A stretch of DNA of 33,457 bases, taken from positions 1 to 33,457 of the forward strand of contig JBAUID010000137.1 of assembly GCA_049680625.1 (NCBI GenBank), written 5' to 3'. The position numbers were made by a program, and so were the translations under genes. The notes under the pieces are model-generated. The model did not search any database, was not told the DNA's origin, and was given only the letters and a program-made list of their open reading frames with translations. The stretch comes from JAUIAI01 sp049680625 (GTDB lineage: Bacteria > Pseudomonadota > Gammaproteobacteria > Burkholderiales > Burkholderiaceae_E). This document shows positions 1 through 7,762 of the stretch, piece after piece; positions within the stretch are counted from its first letter, which is position 1; every line of letters begins with the position of its first letter.

Positions 1-63
1 ATCCAGACCCGCAACATGCCGCATGGTAAAGAGCATGTCTTTAACCGGTGCTTTATACGTCAT
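1..63 (-). CDS. Acyl-CoA dehydrogenase, N-terminal fragment (cut by window edge)
   Basis: Only the first 21 codons are inside the window. They read MTYKAPVKDMLFTMRHVAGLD (split: MTYKAPVKDM then LFTMRHVAGLD), which is the characteristic start of bacterial acyl-CoA dehydrogenases of the 'KAPV-DM-F-L-HVAGLD' type. The ATG at 63 is preceded by GGAG (TTCGGAGTTCTT), a good ribosome binding site. The gene starts 32 nt after the etfA stop on the same strand, so it is very probably the third gene of an etfB-etfA-acd operon. The expected role is alpha,beta-dehydrogenation of acyl-CoA, passing electrons to the ETF encoded just upstream. Substrate chain length cannot be judged from this fragment. Confidence 0.75.
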   Translation of the reverse strand, partial: MTYKAPVKDMLFTMRHVAGLD

Positions 64-95
64 AAGAACTCCGAACCAATGTCCGCAAACCGAGA

Positions 96-1031
96 CTAGC
101 CGAGGGCGTCGACCAATTCTGGAACAGCAGCAAATAAATCAGCGACCAGACCGTAATCAGCGACTCCAAAAATTGGGGCCTCTTCATCTTTGTTAATTGC
201 CACGATAACTTTACTGTCTTTCATACCAGCCAGGTGCTGAATTGCCCCGGAAATACCAATGGCAATATATAAGTCAGGGGCGACAATTTTTCCAGTCTGA
301 CCAACCTGCCAGTCGTTTGGAGCGTAACCCGCATCAACAGCTGCGCGAGACGCCCCCATGGCCGCACCGAGTTTGTCCGCCAATGGCTCAATCACTTTGG
401 CGAAATCGTCTTCAGACCCAACACCGCGGCCTCCAGACACAATAATGCTGGCTGACGTCAGTTCAGGGCGATCATTCTTAGCAACTTCGCGACCGACAAA
501 ACTCGACAGGCCACTGTCGGCAACGGCAACGGCTTTTTCGACTGCCGCTGAACCACCAGTGGGTGCGGCGCCATCAAAGGCGGTTGTGCGAACCGTGATG
601 ACTTTGACCGCGTCAGAAGATTGCACCGTCGCAATAGCGTTACCAGCGTAAATTGGCCGGGTAAAAGTATCGTCAGAAATCACACTGGTGATATCAGAGA
701 TTTGAGCAACATCCATTAGGGCTGCCACTCTTGGCATGACATTCTTGCCATAAGCCGTGGACGGAGCCATCAGGTGACTATGGCCGCCGGCACTTGCTAC
801 AACCTGGGCAGCGACGTTTTCGGCCAGGCCGTCTTTGAAACAGTCAGCATCAGCGTGAATAACCCGGGTAACCCCGGCAATAGTGGCTGCCGCTGCCGCT
901 GCGGCGTCCGAACCAGAGCCGCACACGAGTACAGTGACATCAGCACCGATTGCACTCGCAGCAGCCACGGTATTAAGGGTGGCGGGATGAATTGATTGAT
1001 GGTCGTGTTCCGCTAATACGAGGGTCGCCAT
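96..1031 (-). CDS. etfA: Electron transfer flavoprotein alpha subunit
   Basis: 311 aa, the normal length for EtfA/FixB. ETF is a cytoplasmic heterodimer that collects electrons from acyl-CoA dehydrogenases and passes them through ETF:quinone oxidoreductase to the quinone pool. The N-terminal domain runs to about residue 185. The C-terminal FAD-binding domain shows SGGRGVGS (199-206), the QxGQTGK element (about 242-248) and GISGAIQH (259-266), followed by KDSKVIVAINKDEEAPIF (271-288), all typical FAD-contact segments. An ATG start with AGGAG just upstream (TTTTAGGAGTGCCAA) fixes the start. The gene lies 79 nt downstream of etfB and 32 nt upstream of the acyl-CoA dehydrogenase start. Confidence 0.97.
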   Translation of the reverse strand: MATLVLAEHDHQSIHPATLNTVAAASAIGADVTVLVCGSGSDAAAAAAATIAGVTRVIHADADCFKDGLAENVAAQVVASAGGHSHLMAPSTAYGKNVMPRVAALMDVAQISDITSVISDDTFTRPIYAGNAIATVQSSDAVKVITVRTTAFDGAAPTGGSAAVEKAVAVADSGLSSFVGREVAKNDRPELTSASIIVSGGRGVGSEDDFAKVIEPLADKLGAAMGASRAAVDAGYAPNDWQVGQTGKIVAPDLYIAIGISGAIQHLAGMKDSKVIVAINKDEEAPIFGVADYGLVADLFAAVPELVDALG

Positions 1032-1092
1032 TTGGCACTCCTAAAATTCTGTACAGTAAAGATAAAGTTCCGGGCCTTGATCTGCCGGTATT

Positions 1093-1107
1093 CAACGCAA
1101 AGCGTTG
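1093..1107 (-). other. Short hairpin in the etfB-etfA spacer
   Basis: CAACGC-AAA-GCGTTG on the plus strand is a perfect 6-bp stem with a 3-nt loop. It begins 3 nt after the etfB stop codon and lies inside the 79-nt etfB-etfA gap. No U-run follows it, so it is not a standard terminator. It could be an mRNA stabilising or processing structure that sets the EtfB:EtfA ratio, or chance. Confidence 0.35.
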
Positions 1108-1110
1108 CGG

Positions 1111-1860
1111 TCAGATGACTTTGGCTTCGTTTTTGAGTTTATCCACCAGGGTAGCCACATCGGGCACCTTGATACCGGCTTGTCGCTCGGCCGGCTCACT
1201 GACTTTCAGCGTCTTGATGCGCGGCGCAGCATCTACACCCAGGTCAGCCGGGGTCACCGTGTCCATTTGCTTTTTCTTTGCTTTCATAATGTTGGGCAAA
1301 GTGACATATCGCGGCTCATTCAGGCGAAGGTCGGTAGTTATCACGGCGGGCAAATTGATAGTGATGGTTTCCAGACCTCCATCAACCTCTCGGGTTACCG
1401 TCGCTTTACCGTCAGCTACTTTGACTTCACTGGCAAAGGTTGCCTGAGGCATTCCCCCCAAGGCAGCGAGCATCTGCCCGGTCTGGTTGGCATCGTCATC
1501 AATGGCTTGCTTACCAAGAATGACCAGCTCCGGGGATTCTTTATCGACCAGTGCCTTGAGAATTTTGGCCACGGCCAGGGGTTGCAGCTCTTCGTCGCTC
1601 TGCACCAAAATGCTACGGTCAGCGCCAATTGCCATTGCCGTGCGCAAGGTTTCCTGGCAGGCCTGAACACCGCAAGAAACTGCGATCACTTCGCTCGCCA
1701 CGCCCGCCTCTTTGAGCCGCACCGCTTCTTCAACCGCAATTTCGTCAAATGGATTCATCGACATTTTGACATTTGCGATATCAACGCCGGTGCCATCACT
1801 TTTTACTCGGACTTTGACGTTGTAGTCGACCACACGTTTCACGGGGACCAGGATTTTCAT
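1111..1860 (-). CDS. etfB: Electron transfer flavoprotein beta subunit
   Basis: 249 aa, standard EtfB length. The family segment MNPFDEIAVEEAVRLKE is at 35-51. The dehydrogenase-recognition loop is fully conserved: NEPRYVTLPNIMKAKKK at 181-197 includes the leucine anchor known from human ETF, which docks onto acyl-CoA dehydrogenases. This points to a general fatty-acid/amino-acid ETF and not a nitrogen-fixation FixA or a bifurcating form. EtfB binds AMP and forms the heterodimer with the EtfA encoded 79 nt downstream. The start codon is ATG at 1860. The leader carries three ACTAAC repeats, and about 170 nt upstream lies a MarR-type palindrome that contains the likely -35 box of this operon. 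Confidence 0.97.
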   Translation of the reverse strand: MKILVPVKRVVDYNVKVRVKSDGTGVDIANVKMSMNPFDEIAVEEAVRLKEAGVASEVIAVSCGVQACQETLRTAMAIGADRSILVQSDEELQPLAVAKILKALVDKESPELVILGKQAIDDDANQTGQMLAALGGMPQATFASEVKVADGKATVTREVDGGLETITINLPAVITTDLRLNEPRYVTLPNIMKAKKKQMDTVTPADLGVDAAPRIKTLKVSEPAERQAGIKVPDVATLVDKLKNEAKVI

Positions 1861-1877
1861 CGGGCAGATCTCGCTCG

Positions 1878-1898
1878 GTTAGTTGTTAGTTTGTTAGT
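1878..1898 (-). repeat. Three ACTAAC repeats in the etfB 5' leader
   Basis: On the plus strand GTTAGT occurs at 1878-1883, 1885-1890 and 1893-1898. In the etfB messenger this is ACTAAC three times, 18-38 nt before the ATG, in an A/C-rich and unstructured-looking stretch. It may ease ribosome loading or bind Hfq-type proteins. Function is not shown. Confidence 0.4.
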
Positions 1899-2005
1899 AG
1901 TTTGCAAAGCTACCGGGGCAATGAACATCAGGACATCATCAGCAATAGATTAGCCCGCCATTATAAGAAGTGATTGCTGCCCGGAAAGAATTCTTGACTC
2001 AGTAG

Positions 2006-2034
2006 AGGATAGAACGCATCATTTATCTTGTCAA
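2006..2034 (-). promoter_or_regulatory. Candidate sigma-70 promoter of etfB-etfA-acd
   Basis: Reading the minus strand, TTGACA (2034-2029) is a perfect -35 box. It is separated by exactly 17 nt from TATCCT (2011-2006), a 4/6 match to TATAAT. Transcription would start near 1999 and leave a leader of about 140 nt. The -35 box lies wholly within the left arm of the 15-bp inverted repeat at 2021-2053, so a protein bound there should block RNA polymerase. A second possible -10 (TATAAT on the minus strand, 1965-1960) has no good -35. Confidence 0.55.
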
Positions 2035-2053
2035 CCAAGTTGACAAGATAAAT
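2021..2053. promoter_or_regulatory. Perfect palindromic operator, probably bound by the adjacent MarR protein
   Basis: ATTTATCTTGTCAAC, then CAA, then GTTGACAAGATAAAT form a perfect 15+3+15 inverted repeat. Its centre TTGTCAAC-CAA-GTTGACAA has the size and symmetry of MarR-family operators, which bind a dimer. It lies between etfB (minus) and the MarR gene (plus). Each arm holds a TTGACA hexamer, one for each direction. It is not a terminator: it sits upstream of both genes and has no T-run. Confidence 0.7.
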
Positions 2054-2068
2054 CTCACCCTGAACTTT
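2040..2068 (+). promoter_or_regulatory. Candidate promoter of the marR gene
   Basis: TTGACA at 2040-2045, in the right arm of the palindrome, is a perfect -35 box facing marR. The -10 region 16-18 nt downstream (about 2062-2069, AACTTT/ACTTTT) is a poor match, so this direction looks weaker than the opposite one. The leader to the ATG at 2177 would be about 100 nt. Confidence 0.35.
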
Positions 2069-2176
2069 TGCCTGGTCACACTTGCCAATTCGCGCCATTT
2101 CGAGGTGTCGCTGACGAGGTGCCTTTGCCGCCCTTCTCTATTCAGACCCTATTTAGAGCCAAACAAGCCGACCACC

Positions 2177-2587
2177 ATGACAGACAATTTAAAACAACTG
2201 TTGTTGCGCAAGTCGGACTGGTTTGCGGGCGAAATTCAGCAGCAGATCTCCCACTCCCGGTATCCGGGAATCACGCCGGCACAAAGCCGCCTGCTTGCCC
2301 ACATGGGCGGCAAACCGATGAACATGTCCGAACTGGCACGGCGCCTGGCTGTCTCTCGCCAGGCGGTACATCGGATGGTTGCAGAGTTATCCAGTCAGAA
2401 CATTCTCGAAGTACGCGAAGACCCTGAGCGCGGCAATGCAAAACTGGTTGTTTATACCGAAACCGGACGGGCAGTTAACCGGGCCGGAGCGGCGATGATT
2501 GACGCAACCGAGGAAAAAATTGCCCGTCGCATCGGAGCCGATCAGTTAGAACAACTGAAGACCTTACTGGCGCAGGACTGGGACTAA
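2177..2587 (+). CDS. MarR-family transcriptional regulator
   Basis: 136 aa from the ATG at 2177. The same frame is open back to a GTG at 2105, but those 24 extra residues (cysteine- and proline-rich) do not look like a MarR N-terminus. The winged helix-turn-helix is clear: MSELARRLAVS at 50-60, recognition helix RQAVHRMVAEL at 61-71, and wing REDPERGNAKLVVYTETG at 80-97. The N- and C-terminal helices would form the dimer interface. MarR proteins bind short palindromes and release them on binding a small ligand, often an aromatic compound or acyl-CoA. The perfect palindrome 124 nt upstream, shared with the divergent etfBA promoter, suggests autoregulation and control of the ETF operon. The gene is convergent with the crotonase-like gene, with a 20-nt gap. 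Confidence 0.9.
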   Translation: MTDNLKQLLLRKSDWFAGEIQQQISHSRYPGITPAQSRLLAHMGGKPMNMSELARRLAVSRQAVHRMVAELSSQNILEVREDPERGNAKLVVYTETGRAVNRAGAAMIDATEEKIARRIGADQLEQLKTLLAQDWD

Positions 2588-2607
2588 GCTATTTACTTCT
2601 GATCAGA

Positions 2608-3423
2608 CTATCGACCGGACTTCCAGTCAGGCGGTCGCTTATCCAGGAATGCCTGCACACCCTCCAGTGTATCGGAGGCCATCATATTGCAGGCCATGGT
2701 TTCACCCGCCATTTGATACGCCGCCTCGATGCCAGTTTCGAGTTGGCGGTAGAACAATTGTTTACCCGCTTTGATCGCAACCGCCGGCTTGGAGCAGATT
2801 TGTGACGCCATGTCCTGGATAACAGCATCAAGTTGGTCCAATTCACAGACGCCGTTCACAAGACCTTTGTCCCGAGCTTCGTCCGCGCTGATAAACCGTC
2901 CGGTTACCAGCATCTCAAACGCGTCTTTGCGTGAGACGTTGCGTGACAGCGGAACCGATGGCGTTGAGCAAAACAACCCAAGATTGACTCCGCTGACTGC
3001 AAACTTCGCATGGTTCGCAGCAAATGCAAGATCGCACATGGCAACCAGCTGACAGCCCGCGGCAGTCGCCACCCCTTGAACCCGGGCAATAACCGGTTGC
3101 GGCATACGCTGAATTGTCATCATCATCCGGGTACAGCGACGAAACAGCTCTCGGTAATAATCTGCGGTCGGTGCTGACATCATTTCGCGCAAGTCGTGGC
3201 CGGCGCAGAAAGCTTTTCCGGACGCTGCCAATACCACCACACGAATCGATTCGTCTTTGGACAATTGGTTGAGCTGGTCGGTTAGGCTGTCCAGCATCGC
3301 CTCAGACAGTGCGTTAAATTGCCCCGGTCTATTCAAGGTCATGGTCGCAACCGGGCCGTCGCGACTGATCAGGACTATGGGTTCACTCTCTTTGGAATAT
3401 TCGTTGGAACCATTAGCTGTCAT
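2608..3423 (-). CDS. Enoyl-CoA hydratase/isomerase-fold protein (ECHDC3-like)
   Basis: 271 aa of crotonase fold. Oxyanion-hole segments are AFCAGHDL (71-78) and AAGCQLVAMCD (121-131). The two glutamates that catalyse water addition in classical enoyl-CoA hydratase are absent: the Glu144 position is Gln125 (GCQL in place of GCEL), and the Glu164 position is Gly145 in SGVNLGLFCSTPS. The GLFCSTPSV signature is typical of the ECHDC3 branch, whose reaction is not established. It should bind an acyl-CoA thioester, but ordinary hydratase activity is unlikely. The start is ATG at 3423 with AGGTGA upstream. Proximity to etfBA and an acyl-CoA dehydrogenase suggests a fatty-acid role. Confidence 0.88.
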   Translation of the reverse strand: MTANGSNEYSKESEPIVLISRDGPVATMTLNRPGQFNALSEAMLDSLTDQLNQLSKDESIRVVVLAASGKAFCAGHDLREMMSAPTADYYRELFRRCTRMMMTIQRMPQPVIARVQGVATAAGCQLVAMCDLAFAANHAKFAVSGVNLGLFCSTPSVPLSRNVSRKDAFEMLVTGRFISADEARDKGLVNGVCELDQLDAVIQDMASQICSKPAVAIKAGKQLFYRQLETGIEAAYQMAGETMACNMMASDTLEGVQAFLDKRPPDWKSGR

Positions 3424-3549
3424 CTGCTCACCTGTCTGCTTTCACGCGGGATAGCCGCTATTGTAGCCATACCGTCCGGGTAGTTGCATCCAGGTTTCTG
3501 TGGCAAAGTTTTCAAGTGGACAACCTTCCGTTCCCGGGCGATGACCACC

Positions 3550-3603
3550 TATCGGCAGCATCTGACCGACTCTACCGTTCACGCGGCCGGACTGATGCCG
3601 ATA
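3550..3603. repeat. Spaced inverted repeat upstream of moxR
   Basis: TATCGGCA (3550-3557) and TGCCGATA (3596-3603) are perfect 8-bp arms 38 nt apart. They lie in the 233-nt divergent gap between the crotonase-like gene and moxR, about 55 nt before the moxR ATG. A second pairing GCATC/GATGC overlaps them. They could be spaced regulator half-sites or chance. I see no convincing sigma-70 promoter in the rest of this gap. Confidence 0.25.
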
Positions 3604-3656
3604 TGCCCCGTTCCGATAAACTGACTTGAAACAACAGCTAAATAGATAAGACTCTG

Positions 3657-4580
3657 ATGCTTGACAAGATTCAATCGGTTGCGGCTCAAGTCGGTTCCGT
3701 TGTCGTAGGCAAACAAGCCCAGATCCGTCTGGCACTAGCCTGTGTACTGGCGCGCGGACACCTACTGGTTGAGGACGTTCCCGGGGTTGGCAAGACAACG
3801 CTCGCCCAGGCGTTGTCCATTTCTCTGGGAATGCAATTCAAACGAGTTCAATTTACAAACGACTTACTACCGGCAGACATCGTCGGCGTAAACGTCTTTG
3901 ATCGGAACAAATCAGAATTTGTCTTTCATCCCGGACCGGTATTCTCCGAAGTTCTGCTGGCCGATGAAATTAACCGGGCATCACCGAAGACACAATCAGC
4001 GTTACTCGAAGCCATGGAAGAGCGGCAGGTCTCAGTGGACGGCCGCGCGTTGGCGTTACCCGATCCGTTTTTTGTGATCGCTACCCAAAACCCACAAGAT
4101 CAGGTTGGCACTTTTGCCTTGCCAGAATCGCAGCTCGACCGTTTCCTGATGTGTATCGAACTGGGCTATCCCGACTCGAAGTCAGAGCGCGCCCTTTTAG
4201 CGGGTCACGACCGGCGGGACATGATCGACAAATTAACCGCCCGGATATCACCAAAAGATCTTCAGGCCGCGATGCAGAAAGTCCGTGAAGTCACCACTTC
4301 GAACGCTTTACTCGATTACGTTCAGAATTTGCTGACCCAGTCACGCCGCTCATCAGGGTTCGCTGAAGGCCTCAGCCCCCGTGCGGGGCTTGGTCTGATG
4401 CAGGCGGCACGTGCCTGGGCCCTGCTTGACGGTCGCAACCACGTGCTGCCCGATGATATTCAAGCCGTTATGCCCTCGGTTGCCGGCCATCGCCTGCGTC
4501 CGGTCAAAGGCGGTGTTTTGTCCTACCGCGGCCGGTCCGAGCTGGTTTCCGAACTGGTCCAGTCTGTACCCGTGCCTTAA
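3657..4580 (+). CDS. MoxR-family AAA+ ATPase
   Basis: 307 aa. Walker A PGVGKTTL (42-49, Lys46), Walker B VLLADEINRA (99-108, Asp103-Glu104) and sensor 1 ATQNP (142-146) are intact, as are GxFALPESQLDRF (151-163) and the C-terminal lid. MoxR ATPases act as chaperones or activators for partner proteins, usually encoded beside DUF58 and von Willebrand or transglutaminase genes. Here it is the first gene of a three-gene operon, 15 nt before the DUF58 gene, followed by a TgpA-type transglutaminase. This arrangement is conserved in Pseudomonas and many other gammaproteobacteria. The ATG start at 3657 has only a weak Shine-Dalgarno. Confidence 0.95.
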   Translation: MLDKIQSVAAQVGSVVVGKQAQIRLALACVLARGHLLVEDVPGVGKTTLAQALSISLGMQFKRVQFTNDLLPADIVGVNVFDRNKSEFVFHPGPVFSEVLLADEINRASPKTQSALLEAMEERQVSVDGRALALPDPFFVIATQNPQDQVGTFALPESQLDRFLMCIELGYPDSKSERALLAGHDRRDMIDKLTARISPKDLQAAMQKVREVTTSNALLDYVQNLLTQSRRSSGFAEGLSPRAGLGLMQAARAWALLDGRNHVLPDDIQAVMPSVAGHRLRPVKGGVLSYRGRSELVSELVQSVPVP

Positions 4581-4595
4581 GCGCTGCGAGCTGCT

Positions 4596-5618
4596 GTGAC
4601 AACAGGGGTAACAACACGCGGTGTTGGCAGTGGAGCCGATAGCTCGGCCTCGCGCGGCGAGGCAATGTTCACGCGCTTCATCAAAAAGCAGTCGCCATTG
4701 GCTGGTGAATATCAACTGCATATGCGCAACATTTTTGTGTTGCCGTCACGTGCAGGCACATTATTTGCCACCGTCTTGTTAGCGATGCTGGTCTGTTCTA
4801 TCAACTATGGCTTATCACTTGGTTATGCGCTGAGTTTCCTGATCTTTGGGGTTGCGGTTGTTGGCATGATGCATACCTTCCGGAATATGTCGGCTTTGCG
4901 ATTCAAACCGGGTCGCAGTGAACCCGTCTATGCCGGCCAGGCTGCAGAAATCAGCCTGACGGTAATAAACAGGAGCGGCCTGGATCGTTACGCATTACGG
5001 GTTGATGCGCGCGAAATGTCACGCACAGAATCCATTGATGTTCCCGGGCGCTCGGAACAACTGATCAAAATTGCACTACCCACCAGTGAGCGCGGATGGA
5101 TGCCTCTGCCACGTCTGACTTTATCAACCCGCTTTCCGCTGGGCATTTGGCGGGCCTGGGCATACTGGCACCCAGCCCAGCGGGTTATGGTGTACCCCGC
5201 ACCAGAATCACCGCCACAGCCACTACCGCTCAGTAGCCTGAACGCTGGTGACGGTCATGGTCAAGGCGGTCTGGAAGAAGACCTCGCTGGTATTCGCCCG
5301 TTTCAGGCGGGTGACTCGCCACGTCGAATAGCCTGGACAGCAATGGCCAGAACTGGCACCGACGACGTACTGACCAAGTCTTTCGAAGGTGGTGCTACCG
5401 GCGAACTTTTGCTCGACTACACCCAGCTACCGGCCAGCCTGGGCGCCGAAGACCGGCTTTCCCGTCTGACTCGCTGGGTATTGGAAGCTGAGAAAATTGG
5501 CACCCGTTATGCGTTACACATGCCTGGCAAGAGCATCGAAGCGGGCAACGGTTCAGCGCACAAAATTAAGTGTCTCGAGGCTCTCGCCATGCATGGCCAG
5601 CAGGATAGCGCGACATGA
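4596..5618 (+). CDS. DUF58 domain membrane protein
   Basis: 340 aa from a GTG at 4596. An ATG at 4665 (residue 24) is an equally possible start, because neither has a clear ribosome binding site and the first 23 residues are low-complexity. Two membrane helices lie at about 54-70 and 74-94. The DUF58 hallmark GIRPFQAGDSPRRIAW is at 232-247, followed by TAMARTG. DUF58 proteins are membrane-anchored partners of MoxR ATPases. Their biochemical role is not settled. The stop overlaps the next start by 4 nt (ATGA at 5615-5618), so it is translationally coupled to the transglutaminase. Confidence 0.92.
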   Translation: MTTGVTTRGVGSGADSSASRGEAMFTRFIKKQSPLAGEYQLHMRNIFVLPSRAGTLFATVLLAMLVCSINYGLSLGYALSFLIFGVAVVGMMHTFRNMSALRFKPGRSEPVYAGQAAEISLTVINRSGLDRYALRVDAREMSRTESIDVPGRSEQLIKIALPTSERGWMPLPRLTLSTRFPLGIWRAWAYWHPAQRVMVYPAPESPPQPLPLSSLNAGDGHGQGGLEEDLAGIRPFQAGDSPRRIAWTAMARTGTDDVLTKSFEGGATGELLLDYTQLPASLGAEDRLSRLTRWVLEAEKIGTRYALHMPGKSIEAGNGSAHKIKCLEALAMHGQQDSAT

Positions 5619-7720
5619 GTGATCTGCTCAGCCTGCGATATTCGCTGCGCGCGCTGGGCGGGCGCATGGGCAGTGAATGGGAGCGCGACCGGCGCGACAC
5701 ATTGTTCCTGATGGGGGCAATCGCCCTGGCTGTTCTGCCCCAGGCCCCCCATTTGCCCATGTGGATCCCCATAGCATTTGCGTTAATGTTTTGCTGGCGC
5801 CTGACGATTGTGTTTACCGGGCGAAGACTGCCGGCGTTCTGGCTCCGCGTGGTCGGCGCCGGTGCGTGCCTCGCAGCCGTATTCGCCGAGTACGAATCTT
5901 TGCTAGGCAGAGAACAAGGCGTGGCGATGCTGACCTTGTTCCTTGGGCTGAAGCTGCTCGAGATGAAAGCCAGGCGTGATTTATTCATCGTCATCTTTCT
6001 GTGCTTTTTCCTGTTGTTGACCACTTTCTTTCAGTCGCAGTCGCTGGTCACTGCTGTACTGGTTCTCGGATCAGTTTCGGCGCTGATCGCGACGATGATT
6101 ACGATGCAGTTTGGTGAAAATGAGGCGAGCATCGCGTCGCGCTTTCGGCAGTCGGGGCTGCTGCTATTGCAGGCGGCGCCCATTGCAATAGCGATGTTCG
6201 TGTTGTTCCCGCGCCTGGCAACACCGCTTTGGGGTTTCCAGGGCAGCAGTAGCTCCGCCAGCACCGGGTTGTCCGACTCGATGTCGCCCGGAAATGTGGC
6301 CAGCCTGTCCAAGTCATCATCAGTTGTGCTCAGAGCGGCATTTAAAGAAGCCCCCCCGCCAAATCACTTACTTTACTGGCGTGGCCCGGTGTTTGGTGAT
6401 TTCGACGGCCGAACCTGGAAAGCCGTTGATTTTCAAAAGGGCCGCTCAGTCCCGCCGGAAGTTCAAATTATCAGCGATGACACGGCACTGAACTACAACG
6501 TGACGATGGAACCAAGCCAGAATCAGTGGTTAATGGCACTGGATCTGGTGACTCGAATCGATACACTGCGAACCGGTAAAGCCCTGATTACACCTGAGTT
6601 CACGCTTGAATTGAATCAACCGATATACGAGCGGTTGCGTTACACAGTGCGCTCAAATCTGAATTACCGTCTTGGTGTCAACGAAACCACCGATTCGCTG
6701 TCAAAGTGGAAACAACTGCCTGCCGGATTCAATCCGAAGACAAGAGCCCTGGCTCAGCAATGGCGAGACGACCGGACAGTCAGTTCGATTGACGACTATG
6801 TCAATGCTGCGCTCAGGATGTTTCACAAACAAGCTTTCGTCTATACCTTGCAACCGCCCCAGTTGGGCCGTGATTCAGTTGACGACTTTCTGTTCACCAC
6901 CCGCTCGGGTTTCTGCGAGCACTTTACCTCGTCGTTTGTCGTCTTGATGCGAATGCTTGGTATTCCGGCACGGGTCGTGACGGGCTATCAGGGTGGAGAA
7001 ATCAATCCGGTAGACGGGTTTATGGTGGTACGCCAGTCCGATGCCCACGCGTGGGCCGAATACTGGACACAAGCAGATGGATGGGTTCGGGTCGACCCGA
7101 CCGCCGCCGTCGCACCAGAACGAATCGAATCTGACTTTCGTTTGTACAACGACCAGGCCAGCCTGGTTAGTGATACACCGGTGGGTGATGCGTGGACCTT
7201 GCTCCAGTTCAACCTCGAAGCGCTGACTAACCGCTGGAACCAATGGGTGTTGAATTTCGATCGAAGCTCACAGAAAAAACTGCTCGACGGGTTCGGCATG
7301 GACGGCGGCAACTGGTATGGCCTGGCCGGCCTGCTTGCCGGGGCAATGACACTGCTGATTGGTGCCAGCGCATTATTTACTTTGCAACCACGCAAACCGC
7401 GAGACCCGACAGGTGATGCCTTTGAAGCCTTTTGCCTGAAAATGGCAACCCAGGGAATTGCCCGGGAGAAGCACGAAACGCCACTCCAGTTTCTCAGGCG
7501 GGCATCCAAAATGCTCGATCCGGACAAGGCCCGGGAAGCCCGTCGGATTGTGGCGATCTACAGTCGGCTTCGCTATGGATCCCTGAGTTCGGTTTACCTT
7601 GGCGAAGAAAGACGAGCCACAACCCGGGAAAAAATCAGTCGGGCGATGGCGCGGCGCACCACGATGGCACGAGACGGCCTGCGCACGCTGAGACGGGCGG
7701 TCAAGGCATTTGCGCCGTAA
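5615..7720 (+). CDS. tgpA: TgpA-type membrane transglutaminase-like protease (DUF3488 / transglutaminase / DUF4129)
   Basis: 701 aa. The N-terminal membrane domain has several helices between about 28 and 200 (DUF3488). The periplasmic part carries a transglutaminase-like core with the Cys-His-Asp triad: Cys433 in SGFCEHFTSS, His478 in SDAHAWAEYW and Asp494 in WVRVDPTAAV. One further membrane helix at about 569-590 precedes a cytoplasmic DUF4129-like tail ending in YSRLRYG (649-655). This is the architecture of Pseudomonas aeruginosa TgpA, a periplasmic enzyme reported as essential there. The substrate is unknown. It is the last gene of the moxR-DUF58-tgpA operon and is convergent with cysM, with an 88-nt gap. 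Confidence 0.93.
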   Translation: MSDLLSLRYSLRALGGRMGSEWERDRRDTLFLMGAIALAVLPQAPHLPMWIPIAFALMFCWRLTIVFTGRRLPAFWLRVVGAGACLAAVFAEYESLLGREQGVAMLTLFLGLKLLEMKARRDLFIVIFLCFFLLLTTFFQSQSLVTAVLVLGSVSALIATMITMQFGENEASIASRFRQSGLLLLQAAPIAIAMFVLFPRLATPLWGFQGSSSSASTGLSDSMSPGNVASLSKSSSVVLRAAFKEAPPPNHLLYWRGPVFGDFDGRTWKAVDFQKGRSVPPEVQIISDDTALNYNVTMEPSQNQWLMALDLVTRIDTLRTGKALITPEFTLELNQPIYERLRYTVRSNLNYRLGVNETTDSLSKWKQLPAGFNPKTRALAQQWRDDRTVSSIDDYVNAALRMFHKQAFVYTLQPPQLGRDSVDDFLFTTRSGFCEHFTSSFVVLMRMLGIPARVVTGYQGGEINPVDGFMVVRQSDAHAWAEYWTQADGWVRVDPTAAVAPERIESDFRLYNDQASLVSDTPVGDAWTLLQFNLEALTNRWNQWVLNFDRSSQKKLLDGFGMDGGNWYGLAGLLAGAMTLLIGASALFTLQPRKPRDPTGDAFEAFCLKMATQGIAREKHETPLQFLRRASKMLDPDKAREARRIVAIYSRLRYGSLSSVYLGEERRATTREKISRAMARRTTMARDGLRTLRRAVKAFAP

Positions 7721-7762
7721 GGATAACGCACCTTTGTGGGCGTGACTGGCTAGCTTTGACAG

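Noticed and set aside
1105..1953. 282-codon open frame on the plus strand antisense to etfB
   Set aside because: It mirrors the etfB frame, has no ribosome binding site and its product matches no fold. EtfB on the other strand is unmistakable.
2021..2053. Palindrome read as a rho-independent terminator
   Set aside because: It lies upstream of both divergent genes and has no T-run; promoter boxes within the arms fit an operator better.
2105..2176. Longer MarR start at GTG 2105
   Set aside because: The 24 extra residues are not family-like; the ATG at 2177 gives a normal MarR N-terminus.
3442..3798. 118-codon minus-strand frame over the moxR promoter and start
   Set aside because: It overlaps the moxR coding start, has low-complexity composition and no recognisable domain.
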